Shown: one piece after another, positions 8,183 through 17,207 of the stretch
How positions within the stretch are numbered: the stretch's first letter is position 1
Layout of the letters: every line of letters begins with the position of its first letter
From: DASWOJ01 sp964250755
GTDB taxonomy: Bacteria; Pseudomonadota; Alphaproteobacteria; Acetobacterales; Acetobacteraceae
Direction of reading: 5' to 3'
Assembly: GCA_964250755.1 (NCBI GenBank)
Contig: CAXUHB010000001.1
Coordinates: 124,001-188,000, forward strand
DNA length: 64,000 bases
Made by a program: the position numbers and the translations under genes
Notes under the pieces: model-generated
Seen by the model: the letters and a program-made list of their open reading frames with translations, nothing else
The model's database searches: none
What the model was told of the DNA's origin: nothing

Positions 8183-9611
8183 CGTGGCCCTCCAGGGCTG
8201 ATCTCAGCAGGCCGAACGCTTCGGGCAGGGCGCCGTGTTCCTCCTTGGGCTGGCGCAGCACGGCCTCGATCCCGGGCGCGAGGCGCAGCGCCTCGTCGGT
8301 GGCGGGGTCGGCGCCGGGCCGGTAGGCGCCCAGGCGCACCAGATCCGCGATGTCCGCGTGCAGGGACAAGATGCCGCGGGCGCGGCGGACCAGCGCGGCC
8401 TCGTCCCCTGGCAAGCAGCCCGGCACGGTGCGGGACAGGGAGCGCAGGACGTCCACCGCAGGGTAGCGCCCGGCCTCGCCGATGCGGCGGTCCAGGATGA
8501 CGTGGCCGTCCAGGATGCCGCGCACGGCGTCGGCGACGGGTTCGTTGTGGTCGTCGCCCTCCACCAGCACGGTGAACACGGCGGTGATGTGCCCAGAGGC
8601 CGCGCCGCGGTCCGGGCCTGGCCCCGCCCGCTCCAGCAGGCGGGGCAGCTCGGCGAAGACGCTGGGCGGGTAGCCGCGGGTGGCCGGCGGTTCGCCTGCG
8701 GCCAGCCCGATCTCGCGCAGGGCGAGGCAGAAGCGGGTCACGCTGTCCATCAGCAGCAGGACGTGCAGGCCCTGGTCGCGGAAGTGTTCCGCAACCGTCA
8801 TCGCGGCATAGGCGGCCTCCCGCCGCATCAGGGGCGGCTGGTCGGAGGTGGCGACGAGCGCGACGGCGCGGGACAGGCCGGCATCGCCCAGGTCGTCCTC
8901 CAGGAACTCCCGCACCTCGCGCCCGCGCTCCCCCACCAGGGCCAGCACCGCCACGTCCGCGCCGGCGCCATGGACCAACTGCGCCATGAGGGTGGACTTG
9001 CCGACGCCGGAGCCGGCGAACAGGCCGAGGCGCTGGCCGGCGCGGCAGGTGGCGAACAGGTCCAAGGCCCGCACGCCCAGCCCGATGCGGGGTCCGAGCC
9101 TGGCGCGTCCGGCGGCGGGCGGCGGGTCCGCCCGGACGGGGCGCGGCGTCCCGGACGGCAGCGGCCCGCGCCCGTCCAGCGGCTGGCCCAGCGGGTCCGC
9201 CACGCGGCCCAGCCAACCGTCCGAGACTCCCAGCGCCGCCCCGCGCACCCGGCCGGACGCGGCTGGCACGCAAGCGGCGCTGCGCGGACCCAGCCCGTCC
9301 AGCGGCCCGAACGCCAGGGCGCGCGCCAGGCCGTTGCGGAACCCGACGACCTCCGCCGCGACGCCCGGCTTTGCGGCTGTTGACTCCGCTGCTCCCGACG
9401 CTGCGCCAGCCGGAGACGGGGCGTAGGCCCGGACCTCGATGCGGTCGCCCACGGCCAGGTGCGGCGTGATCCCGGCGACCTCGATCAACATGCCCGCGAC
9501 CGACGCCACCTGTCCCGCCACCTGCGGCGCGGCACGGACAGCCAGGTTGGGCGACGCTCGCCGAAGTCTATCAATAATACCCATTTGCTTCAAATCTAAC
9601 ACCTCATTCAT
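8172..9611 (-). CDS. fliI: Flagellum-specific ATPase FliI
   Basis: The 479-residue product is the soluble ATPase of the flagellar type III export apparatus. It carries Walker A GSGVGKST at residues 200-207, Walker B LLLMDS near 285-290, and the F1-beta-like GERGREVREFLED segment. Its length and the neighbouring fliJ separate it from ATP synthase beta. Residues 64-85 form an Ala/Ser/Pro-rich insertion. It is transcribed away from the ctrA-like gene, with a 139-base shared upstream region. No other flagellar gene is visible in the window. Confidence 0.93.
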   Translation of the reverse strand: MNEVLDLKQMGIIDRLRRASPNLAVRAAPQVAGQVASVAGMLIEVAGITPHLAVGDRIEVRAYAPSPAGAASGAAESTAAKPGVAAEVVGFRNGLARALAFGPLDGLGPRSAACVPAASGRVRGAALGVSDGWLGRVADPLGQPLDGRGPLPSGTPRPVRADPPPAAGRARLGPRIGLGVRALDLFATCRAGQRLGLFAGSGVGKSTLMAQLVHGAGADVAVLALVGERGREVREFLEDDLGDAGLSRAVALVATSDQPPLMRREAAYAAMTVAEHFRDQGLHVLLLMDSVTRFCLALREIGLAAGEPPATRGYPPSVFAELPRLLERAGPGPDRGAASGHITAVFTVLVEGDDHNEPVADAVRGILDGHVILDRRIGEAGRYPAVDVLRSLSRTVPGCLPGDEAALVRRARGILSLHADIADLVRLGAYRPGADPATDEALRLAPGIEAVLRQPKEEHGALPEAFGLLRSALEGHDAA

Positions 9612-9750
9612 CAGTCAGACATGGCGGCCGCCTGAATGCACCGCAACGACGGGCAGAAAGAGAACAATATGAGGCCAGACATGAAATAAATATGGACAGA
9701 CACACGGAAAGGTTGCATATCCGACGGTGTCCAAAACAGGAGAGCAACCC
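9612..9750. promoter_or_regulatory. Divergent upstream region of fliI and ctrA-like gene
   Basis: This 139-base region is much more AT-rich than its surroundings (for example GAAATAAATATGG near 9681-9694), which fits divergent promoters. A Shine-Dalgarno AGGAGAG at 9738-9744 serves the ctrA-like gene. I did not find a canonical TTAA-N7-TTAA CtrA box in it. Confidence 0.35.
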
Positions 9751-10470
9751 ATGCGTGTGCTGGTGATTGACGCCGATCCGATTGCGGCCCGGGGCTTGAC
9801 GAGCCTTCTGCGCGGGGGCGGCGCCGTGGTGGAGAGCGCGGCCTCTGGGGAGGACGGGTTGGACCTGGTCCGGCACTACGACTACGACCTCGTGCTGCTC
9901 GACCAGGCGCTGCCCGACCTGGATGGCGTCGAGGTCGTGCGGCGGATGCGCGCGGCGAAGGTGGAGACTCCGGCGGTGGTGATGACGGCGCAGCCCCGTC
10001 CGGAGGCGAAGGTGCGGGCCTTCGCAGCCGGGGCGGACGACATCGTCGCCAAGCCGTTCGACCCGACGGAGCTGCAGGCCCGCCTGCAAGCGATCATGCG
10101 GCGCAGCAAGGGCTACAGCCAGCCGACGCTGCAGCTCGGCAGCCTGCAACTGAACCTGGACAGCCGGGAGGTGCTGGTGGGCGGGGCGCCCGTGCATCTG
10201 ACCGGCAAGGAATATGCGATCCTGAAGCTGCTGGTGCTCCGCAAGGGCATGGTGCTGACCAAGGAGGCGTTCCTGAACCACCTGTATGGCGGCATGGACG
10301 AGCCGGAGATGAAGATCATTGACGTGTTCATCTGCAAGCTGCGCAAGAAGCTGGCGGAGGCCGGGATGCCCAACCTGATCGGCACGGTCTGGGGACGCGG
10401 CTACATGGTGCGGGACGCCGTGGGAGCGACCCATGCGGCAGCCGAGCGCGGGCGGCTGGTGGACGCCTGA
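9751..10470 (+). CDS. ctrA: CtrA-family response regulator with altered acidic pocket
   Basis: The 239-residue protein has a receiver domain (1-115) and an OmpR/PhoB-type winged helix (about 125-230). The latter closely follows the CtrA pattern (LTGKEYAILKLLVLRKG, FLNHLYGGMDEPEMKIIDVFICKLRKK in two blocks, GTVWGRGYM). The phosphoacceptor D51, T79 and K101 are present. The acidic pair that binds Mg is D7-A8 instead of two acids. Start at 9751 is set by the RBS at 9738-9744; a GTG at 9727 would add eight residues. CtrA is the alphaproteobacterial master regulator of cell cycle and motility. This could be ctrA or a paralogue. Confidence 0.85.
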   Translation: MRVLVIDADPIAARGLTSLLRGGGAVVESAASGEDGLDLVRHYDYDLVLLDQALPDLDGVEVVRRMRAAKVETPAVVMTAQPRPEAKVRAFAAGADDIVAKPFDPTELQARLQAIMRRSKGYSQPTLQLGSLQLNLDSREVLVGGAPVHLTGKEYAILKLLVLRKGMVLTKEAFLNHLYGGMDEPEMKIIDVFICKLRKKLAEAGMPNLIGTVWGRGYMVRDAVGATHAAAERGRLVDA

Positions 10471-10668
10471 CCGGGGCGCGGCGGCCTGCTGGGAAGCGGA
10501 TGACCGGGAGGCGGGCGGGGGCCTGGGCGCCCCTGCGTCCCGGCTGGGCCAGCCGGTGCGCGCCGCCACTGGCTTCGTCATGGAGGTGCAACATCCATTC
10601 TGCTGACAGCGCAGGGCTTATGGCGTAACGGGGGCTGGAGCGATCCTCCCCCGGCCAGGACCCCGCGC

Positions 10669-12399
10669 ATGTCAGACACCGCCTTTCCTGCCTTCGCATC
10701 GGTGCGGCGGCTGCCGAACCTGTTCGACATCGCGGCGGGCCTGTGCATTGCCGGGGCGCTGGTCTATGTCGCCACCATCGCCCGGGGCACCTTCCAGCCG
10801 CTGGAGACGCCGGATGCGACGACCATCGTGCTGGACCCCTGGGCGCTGCCGGAATACGCCGTGCGGACGACGCTGCGGATGTTCGCGGCGCTCATGTGCT
10901 CGCTGCTGTTCACGTTCACCTATGCGACCTGGGCGGCAAAGAGCCGGCGGGCCGGGCTGATCCTGGTGCCGGTGCTGGACATCCTGCAATCCGTGCCGAT
11001 CCTGGGCTTCCTGACCTTCACGGTCGTGTTCTTCATGGGCTTGTTCCCCGGCCAGGTGCTGGGCGCGGAGCTGGCGTCCATCTTCGCGATCTTCACCAGC
11101 CAGGCCTGGAACATGGCGTTCAGCCTGTATCAGTCGCTGAAATCGGTGCCCGCCGACTTGGACGAGGCCAGCCGCAGCTACCGGCTGAGCGCGTGGCAGC
11201 GGTTCTGGCGGATGGAGGTGCCGTTCGCGATGCCCGGGCTGGTGTGGAACACCATGATGTCCATGTCGGGCGGCTGGTTCTTCGTCGTGGCCAGCGAGGC
11301 CGTGAGCGTCGGCGATTCCACCTGGAAGCTGCCGGGCATCGGCAGCTACGTGGCGCTGGCGCTGGAGCGCAAGGACCTCGGCGCGGTGTTCTGGGCGATC
11401 CTGGCGATGGCGGTGGTGATCCTGGCCTACGACCAGCTGCTGTTCCGCCCGCTGGTGGCGTGGTCGGCCAAATTCCGGTTCGAGCTGACGTCGGCGCAAG
11501 ACGTGGAGGACCCCTGGGTCCTCAAGCTGCTGCGGCGGACCCGGCTGCTGCGGGCGGCGTCGGGCGTGGTCGGGCGGGTGTTCGACGCCTTCGGCGGCCT
11601 ACGGCTGCAGGTGCTGCCCAGGCGGCAGGGTCGGCGCGCGGCGGCGCAGCCGGCGTCCAAGCTGGGGGACGCGCTGTTCCTGGCGGCGCTGGCCATCGCA
11701 GTGGCGGCGGCGGTTTGGAAGATCTACGAGTTCGTCGCGGGGGCGCTGAACCTGTCCGACCTGGGGCAGGCGGTTGGCCTCGGCCTGGTCACCCTGCTGC
11801 GGGTCGTCGTGCTGATGGTGCTGGCGACGCTGGTGTGGGTGCCCATCGGGGTCTGGCTCGGGCTGCGCCCGGTCTGGGCGCGGCGGGTGCAGCCCTTGGC
11901 GCAGTTCCTGGCGGCGTTCCCGGCCAACCTGTTCTTCCCGATCTTCGTGGGGCTGACGGTCCACTTCGCGGGCAACCCCGACATCTGGCTGACCCCGCTG
12001 ATGATCCTGGGGACGCAGTGGTATATCCTGTTCAACGTCATCGCCGGGGCCAGCGCCTTCCCGGGCGACCTGCAGGAGGCATCCCGCAACTTCCGCATCG
12101 GCGGGTGGCTGTGGTGGCGGCGGGTGATGCTGCCGGGCATCTTTCCCTATTACATCACGGGGGCGATCACGGCGTCGGGCGGGTCCTGGAACGCGGCCAT
12201 CGTGTCGGAGGTCGCTACCTGGGGGGACGACAAGCTGCAGGCGCACGGGCTTGGGGCCTACATCGCCCAGGCGACGGCCGACGGCGCGACGCCGAAGGTG
12301 GTGCTGGGCGTGGTGGTGATGTCCAGCTTCGTGCTGCTGTTCAACCGGCTGCTGTGGCGCCCGCTGTACGCCTTCTCCAACCGCCGCCTGACGCTGTAG
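10669..12399 (+). CDS. ABC transporter permease, fused double NitT/TauT-type
   Basis: The 576-residue membrane protein contains two complete binding-protein-dependent permease domains in tandem. The first has the EAA loop at PADLDEASRSYRLSAWQRFW (about 160-180) and the second at PGDLQEASRNFRIGGWLWW (about 463-483). They are joined by a basic linker near 285-330. Such double permeases work as one chain with an ATPase dimer. The ATPase gene follows after 25 bases. No periplasmic binding protein is encoded nearby, so the substrate (nitrate, sulfonate, bicarbonate or other) stays open. Confidence 0.88.
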   Translation: MSDTAFPAFASVRRLPNLFDIAAGLCIAGALVYVATIARGTFQPLETPDATTIVLDPWALPEYAVRTTLRMFAALMCSLLFTFTYATWAAKSRRAGLILVPVLDILQSVPILGFLTFTVVFFMGLFPGQVLGAELASIFAIFTSQAWNMAFSLYQSLKSVPADLDEASRSYRLSAWQRFWRMEVPFAMPGLVWNTMMSMSGGWFFVVASEAVSVGDSTWKLPGIGSYVALALERKDLGAVFWAILAMAVVILAYDQLLFRPLVAWSAKFRFELTSAQDVEDPWVLKLLRRTRLLRAASGVVGRVFDAFGGLRLQVLPRRQGRRAAAQPASKLGDALFLAALAIAVAAAVWKIYEFVAGALNLSDLGQAVGLGLVTLLRVVVLMVLATLVWVPIGVWLGLRPVWARRVQPLAQFLAAFPANLFFPIFVGLTVHFAGNPDIWLTPLMILGTQWYILFNVIAGASAFPGDLQEASRNFRIGGWLWWRRVMLPGIFPYYITGAITASGGSWNAAIVSEVATWGDDKLQAHGLGAYIAQATADGATPKVVLGVVVMSSFVLLFNRLLWRPLYAFSNRRLTL

Positions 12400-12424
12400 C
12401 CGATCTAACCGGGAGCCTGTGCCC

Positions 12425-13729
12425 ATGGACCAGACCGTAGCGGCCGACGCCCTGCTGCAGGTGCGCGGCGTCCGCCAGTCCTACCACAAGGACAGCAGCG
12501 CCGACCTGGTGGTGCTGGACGGCGTGGACGTTCAGCTCCGCACCGGGGAGATCGTGGGCCTGCTAGGCCGGTCGGGGTCGGGCAAGAGCACGCTGCTGCG
12601 GATCATCGCGGGGCTGCTGACGCCCACCAGCGGGGAGGTGACATGGCGCGGGCGCCCGCTGCACGGCCCGGCGGACGGCGTGGCGATGGTGTTCCAGAGC
12701 TTCGCGCTGTTCCCGTGGCTGACGGTGCAGGAGAACGTCGAGTTGGGGCTGGAGGCGCAGGGAGTCGGCCGCCGGGAGCGCGAGGACCGGGCGGAGGGGG
12801 CGATAGACCTGATCGGCCTGGGCGGCTACGAGAGCGCCTATCCGAAGGAGTTGTCAGGCGGGATGCGCCAGCGCGTCGGCCTGGCCCGCGCGCTGGTGGT
12901 GCATCCCGACCTGCTGCTGATGGACGAGCCGTTCAGCGCGCTGGACGTGCTGACGGCCGAGACGCTCCGCACCGACCTGATTGACCTGTGGAGCGAGGGC
13001 AAGCTGCCCATCAAGTCCATCCTGATGGTGACGCACAACATCGAGGAGGCAGTCCTGATGTGCGACCGCATCCTGGTGTTCAGCAGCAACCCCGGGCGTG
13101 TCGCCAGCGAGCTGCGGGTGCCCTTCCCGCATCCGCGCAACCGGCACGATCCGGCCTTCCGCCAGCTGGTGGACGACATCTACGCCCTGATGACCCGGCG
13201 CGCACCCACCCAACGCACCGCGGCGCCTGCTGCCCCCACCCTGGCACTGCGGCTGCACCGCGTCGGCACCAACCTGCTGGCGGGCCTGGCCGAGACTCTG
13301 GCCGCCCCGCCCTACAACGGCCGGGCCGACTTGCCCGCCCTGGCCGGCACCCTGCAACTGGAGCTGGACGACCTGCTGCCGATGGGCGACGCGCTGCAAC
13401 TGCTGGGCTTGGGCGTGCTGGAGGAGGGCGACCTGCGCCTGACCGACCAGGGCCGGCATTGGGTGGAGGCGGACACGGACGACCGCAAGCGGGTGTTCGG
13501 GGAGGCGCTGCGGGCGAATGTGCCGTTGGTGGCGCAAATCCGGCACGTCCTGGACGACCGCCCCAACCACCGCGCCGCCGCCGTCCGCTTCCGCGACGAG
13601 CTGGAGGACTTCATGTCCCCCGACTACGCCGACGAGACGCTGACGACCGCGATCGCCTGGGGCCGGTATGCGGAGCTTTACTCGTATGACGAGGAGGCGG
13701 ACCAGTTCTTCCTGGACGAGGAGGAGTAG
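12425..13729 (+). CDS. ABC transporter ATPase with AAA-associated C-terminal domain
   Basis: This 434-residue product has a standard NitT/TauT-type ATPase (about 1-265): Walker A GRSGSGKST, Q-loop MVFQSFALFPWLTV, signature LSGGMRQRVGLARAL, Walker B LLMDEPFSALD, and H-loop MVTHNIEEAV. An additional 150 residues resemble the AAA-associated C-terminal domain (PF09821), seen in a subset of these ATPases, and end in a very acidic tail. The ATG at 12425 follows a GGGAG ribosome site; a GTG at 12419 is an alternative. It forms an operon with the double permease. Confidence 0.9.
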   Translation: MDQTVAADALLQVRGVRQSYHKDSSADLVVLDGVDVQLRTGEIVGLLGRSGSGKSTLLRIIAGLLTPTSGEVTWRGRPLHGPADGVAMVFQSFALFPWLTVQENVELGLEAQGVGRREREDRAEGAIDLIGLGGYESAYPKELSGGMRQRVGLARALVVHPDLLLMDEPFSALDVLTAETLRTDLIDLWSEGKLPIKSILMVTHNIEEAVLMCDRILVFSSNPGRVASELRVPFPHPRNRHDPAFRQLVDDIYALMTRRAPTQRTAAPAAPTLALRLHRVGTNLLAGLAETLAAPPYNGRADLPALAGTLQLELDDLLPMGDALQLLGLGVLEEGDLRLTDQGRHWVEADTDDRKRVFGEALRANVPLVAQIRHVLDDRPNHRAAAVRFRDELEDFMSPDYADETLTTAIAWGRYAELYSYDEEADQFFLDEEE

Positions 13730-13734
13730 CGGAG

Positions 13735-13756
13735 CGCAGCCGGCCGCCCGGCTGCG
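13735..13756 (+). terminator. Hairpin after the ABC ATPase gene
   Basis: A 9-bp perfect stem (CGCAGCCGG / CCGGCTGCG, loop CCGC) begins 6 bases after the ATPase stop codon. It lacks a T-tract, so it may slow or protect the 3' end rather than terminate by itself. Confidence 0.4.
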
Positions 13757-13851
13757 GTCACGGGACCCGGGAGGCGGGCTTCATCAGCTTTTAAGGCATT
13801 GGTCGCATCTTCCGGAAAGGCGGGCCGTCGTCCGTCATGAAGGAGGCGAGG

Positions 13852-14481
13852 ATGCTGACAAGGTTGGTGATGGCTGCCGTTCTGTGCGGGGCGGCTGGGG
13901 TGACCGCCGCCCCGGCCCATGCCGCCCCGGTGAACGCCACTGCGCCCATCGCGCTGTTCAACGTCATGCCGGTTGACGGGTCCGACCTGTCGAACGCGAC
14001 GGCGGTGCGGTTCGCCTCCGGGGTCACGACCTCGCGCGGGGCCGGCGATTTCGGGATGATCCCGGCGGGCACGGCGGTCAGCGTGAGCGGCCCGCTCCAC
14101 TTCTTCACGGCCCTGGGCGGGCTGGGCAGCGATGCCTTCTCGTTCACCATCGCCAGCTATGGGACCTTCGTGACCACGGACGCGCCGCGCATCGTGAGCA
14201 GCAGCGTCACGTCCACGTCCACCGGCGTGGAGGCCTACCTGCTGGGCCTGTTCACCCCGGCGGCGGCGCTCGGCGACTTCACGCCGGGGCCGGCCAGCTT
14301 CGACGTCAGCTTCACGCGGAGTTCGGCGACCAACGACGCCAACAACCGTGAGGTGTCCTCAACCAGCGGCAGCGGCACCTTGGCGTCGCCGCCGGCGGCG
14401 GTTCCGGTCAGGGAGCCAGGGTCGCTGCTGCTGCTGGCCCCAGCCCTGATGGGACTGGCGATCCGCAAGCGCGCGGCGTAG
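13852..14481 (+). CDS. Secreted protein with PEP-CTERM-like sorting tail
   Basis: The 209-residue product begins with a signal peptide (MLTRLVMAAVLCGAAGVTA, cleavage likely after AHA). A Ser/Thr/Gly-rich middle with predicted beta-strands follows. It ends with REPGSLLLLAPALMGLAIRKR: a short motif, a hydrophobic helix and a basic cap, which is the exosortase-substrate layout, although the motif reads REPGS rather than the usual PEP. The start at 13852 was chosen because GGAGGCGAGG sits just before it; the ATG at 13837 lies upstream of that site. An exosortase-associated acyltransferase is encoded at 37.1 kb. The function is unknown. Confidence 0.75.
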   Translation: MLTRLVMAAVLCGAAGVTAAPAHAAPVNATAPIALFNVMPVDGSDLSNATAVRFASGVTTSRGAGDFGMIPAGTAVSVSGPLHFFTALGGLGSDAFSFTIASYGTFVTTDAPRIVSSSVTSTSTGVEAYLLGLFTPAAALGDFTPGPASFDVSFTRSSATNDANNREVSSTSGSGTLASPPAAVPVREPGSLLLLAPALMGLAIRKRAA

Positions 14482-14497
14482 CTGCCGCGTCCCGCCG

Positions 14498-15271
14498 CTA
14501 CTTCTCCACGAACGCCTTCTCGATGACGTAGGTGCCGGGGGCGCTGCTGCTGCCTTCGGTGAACCCGCGCCCATCCAGCAGCGCCACCATATCGGCCAGG
14601 AAAGCCGGGCTGCCGCACAGCATCATGCGGTCGCCATCGGGGCTGATGGGCGGCAGGCCCAGGTCGTCCGTCAGCTTGGCTGTGTCGAGCAGGGTGGTGA
14701 CGCGGCCCTGGTTGCGGAAGGGTTCGCGCGTGGTGGTCGGATAGTACAGCAGCTTGCCTCGCACAGTGTCGGCCAGCAGCTCGTCGTGCTGCAAGCGGGC
14801 GACGACCTGCTCGCCGTAGGCCAGCTCCGCCACCTCGCGGCAGCCGTGAACCAGCACCACGCGCTCGAACCGGTCATACACGTCGGGATCGCGGCAGATG
14901 CTGGCGAAGGGGGCCAGGCCGGTCCCGGTGCCGAGCAGGAACAGGCTGCGGCCCGGTACGAGGCTGTCCTGCACCAGGGTGCCGACGGCCTTGCGTCCGA
15001 CCAGGACCTCGTCGCCCTCCTTGATGAGCTGCAAGCGGCTGGTCAGCGGGCCGTCCGGCACCTTGATGGAGAAGAACTCCAACTGCTCGTCGTAGTGCGG
15101 GCTGGCCATGCTGTAGGCGCGGAGCAGCGGCTTCCCGTCCACGGGCAGGCCGATCATGGTGAACTGTCCCGACAGGAAGCGGAACGCCGGGTCGCGGGTG
15201 GTGGTGAAGCTGAACAGGGTGGGCGTCCAGTGGCGGACGCCGGTGACGGTCTCGTGCATCAGGTTGGACAT
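14498..15271 (-). CDS. fpr: Ferredoxin-NADP reductase
   Basis: The 257-residue flavoenzyme transfers electrons between NADPH and ferredoxin or flavodoxin. It shows the FAD motif RAYSMASP near residues 51-58, the NADP-binding LLGTGTGLAPFASICRD near 111-127 and MLCGSPAF near the C-terminus, ending in VEK as in the bacterial Fpr group. Its length is normal. It is convergent with the PEP-CTERM-like gene (16-base gap) and appears to be transcribed alone. Confidence 0.92.
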   Translation of the reverse strand: MSNLMHETVTGVRHWTPTLFSFTTTRDPAFRFLSGQFTMIGLPVDGKPLLRAYSMASPHYDEQLEFFSIKVPDGPLTSRLQLIKEGDEVLVGRKAVGTLVQDSLVPGRSLFLLGTGTGLAPFASICRDPDVYDRFERVVLVHGCREVAELAYGEQVVARLQHDELLADTVRGKLLYYPTTTREPFRNQGRVTTLLDTAKLTDDLGLPPISPDGDRMMLCGSPAFLADMVALLDGRGFTEGSSSAPGTYVIEKAFVEK

Positions 15272-15361
15272 GGGAGGTTCCAGAGGGCCAGCCGGCGGGG
15301 CGCGGCGAAGGCGGGGTTAGAGCCTGAACCCGTGCGGGATGGCAACCTGCTGCGGATGTGG

Positions 15362-15751
15362 CTACGCCGCGGGGGGTGTCCAGATCAGCCCGTCGCCACT
15401 GTCGCCGCTCACGTCGTAGAAGCCGAGACGGTGCTTCCGGGCAAGCCGGAACATGGCTTCACGTGCAGGTTGAGCCATGCTCCAAGCGAAGGCGACATAG
15501 ATCGCCTGCGGCCAAACGCTGTAATCGGCTATCTTGGGGGCGTCGAAGTCGTCCCTGGCAATCGGGCCGTTCAAAGGCGGGAACTGCTGGGCCATTTCGT
15601 CGAGCCAGACGCGCAGTGCGCCTGTGCAGCTCTCGAAATCATAGTAGTCGTGTTCCGCATCCCAATCCGTCTGCGTCTGATACCAGGCGATGAAGGCCGA
15701 CCGGCCTGCCGGTGCGGCGGCGGGGTCGAACACCATCAGGTCGTAGCTCAT
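15362..15751 (-). CDS. Conserved hypothetical protein (MSYDLMVFD-type)
   Basis: The 129-residue product starts MSYDLMVFDP and is rich in aromatic and acidic residues (WYQTQTDWDAEHDYYDF, FAWSMAQ, FYDVSGDSGDG). I recall uncharacterised bacterial proteins of this pattern but know no function for them. There is no signal peptide or membrane segment. The start at 15751 follows a GGAGCG site; the longer reading upstream is without support. The neighbours give no functional clue. Confidence 0.7.
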   Translation of the reverse strand: MSYDLMVFDPAAAPAGRSAFIAWYQTQTDWDAEHDYYDFESCTGALRVWLDEMAQQFPPLNGPIARDDFDAPKIADYSVWPQAIYVAFAWSMAQPAREAMFRLARKHRLGFYDVSGDSGDGLIWTPPAA

Positions 15752-15894
15752 CAGCCGCGCTCCGGGCCGGAGTGGAATGCGTGACGGCGGCGTCCAGCGC
15801 GCGGCGTCCGCCCGTCCGCACCGCGTTGTAGCCCGGCACCATAGAGCCGCCAACAAGCGTTGCACCTGGGGCAGGGGCGGCTACGGTGGCGCCA

Positions 15895-17100
15895 ATGGAC
15901 GCGCCGGATCATCTTTGGACCAACCTGAACGCTGCCACGATGGCGCTGGGTGCGCCGTATGGCGCAATCCCGGACGCCGCAATCCTGGTGCGGGACGGCC
16001 TGATCGCCTGGATCGGGCCGCGGGCGGAGGCGCCCGCCGCCGCCGTCCCCCATGACGCCGGCGGGGCCTGGGCCACGCCGGGCCTGGTGGACTGCCACAC
16101 CCACCTGGTCCACGGCGGCAACCGCGCCCGGGAATGGGAGATGCGCCTGGCCGGCGAACCGTACGAGGCCATCGCCCGCGCCGGCGGCGGCATCCTGTCC
16201 ACCGTGCGCGCCACCCGCGCGCTGGACGAGGACGGGCTGGTGGCCGGGAGCCTGCCGCGGCTGGATGCCCTGCTGGCGGAGGGCGTCACGACCGTCGAGG
16301 TCAAGTCCGGCTATGGCCTGGACACGCCCACGGAACTGCGGATGCTCGCCGCCGCCCGGCGGCTGGGCCGGGAGCGGGACGTATCGGTCTGCACCACCTT
16401 CCTGGGGGCGCACGCGGTGCCGCCGGGGTGGGACGCGGACGGCTACATGGACTTGCTGATCCGGGACACGCTGCCGCAGGCCCATGCCGCGGGGCTGGTG
16501 GACGCGGTGGACGCCTTCTGCGAGGGCATCGCCTTCACCCCGGCGCAGGTGCGCCGGCTGTTCGCGGCGGCGCAGGCGCTGGGCCTGCCGGTGAAGCTGC
16601 ACGCGGAGCAGCTCAGCAACAGCGGCGGCGCGGCGCTGCTTGCCGAGCATGGCGGGCTTTCGGCGGACCACCTGGAGCACTTGGACGACGCGGGCGTGGC
16701 CGCATTGGCAGCGGCGGGCAGCGTGGCGGTGCTGCTGCCTGGGGCCTATTACCTGTTGCGGGAGACGCAGGCGCCGCCGGTCGCCGCGCTGCGCCGGTCG
16801 GGGGTACCGATGGCGGTGGCGACGGACTGCAACCCTGGGACCTCGCCGCTGTGCTCGCCGCTGCTGGCGATGAACATGTCTTGCACCCTGTTCGGGCTGT
16901 CGCCGGAGGAGGCGCTGGCGGGGATGACGCGGGTGGGTGCGCGGGCACTGGGGCTGCGGGACCGCGGGGTGCTGGCGGCGGGACTACGGGCGGATTTCTG
17001 CCTATGGCGGGTGGGACACCCGGCGGAGCTGGCCTATGCGATGGGGCTGCCGCGGCTGGCACGCCGGGTCGTCGGCGGACGGGTCAACACGGGGGCTTGA
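15895..17100 (+). CDS. hutI: Imidazolonepropionase
   Basis: The 401-residue amidohydrolase catalyses the third step of histidine degradation, from imidazolone-5-propionate to N-formimino-glutamate. Clear family motifs are the metal site DCHTHLVHGGNRAREWE, TFLGAHAVPPG, KLHAEQLSN, DHLEHLDDAG and ATDCNPGTSPL. A GTG at 15886, three codons earlier, is an alternative start. The other pathway gene seen in the window, hutH, lies 13 kb away on the opposite strand. hutU and hutG/F were not seen. Confidence 0.95.
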   Translation: MDAPDHLWTNLNAATMALGAPYGAIPDAAILVRDGLIAWIGPRAEAPAAAVPHDAGGAWATPGLVDCHTHLVHGGNRAREWEMRLAGEPYEAIARAGGGILSTVRATRALDEDGLVAGSLPRLDALLAEGVTTVEVKSGYGLDTPTELRMLAAARRLGRERDVSVCTTFLGAHAVPPGWDADGYMDLLIRDTLPQAHAAGLVDAVDAFCEGIAFTPAQVRRLFAAAQALGLPVKLHAEQLSNSGGAALLAEHGGLSADHLEHLDDAGVAALAAAGSVAVLLPGAYYLLRETQAPPVAALRRSGVPMAVATDCNPGTSPLCSPLLAMNMSCTLFGLSPEEALAGMTRVGARALGLRDRGVLAAGLRADFCLWRVGHPAELAYAMGLPRLARRVVGGRVNTGA

Positions 17101-17207
17101 TGCCGCATGGGCCGCGGCGGGCGGCGCGGCGGTGGAGGGCGGCGGGTCGTTGTGCTAATCGTGGTGACAACGGTGCGGCCCCTGCCGCGCCCAGCTAGGA
17201 GCCAGCC

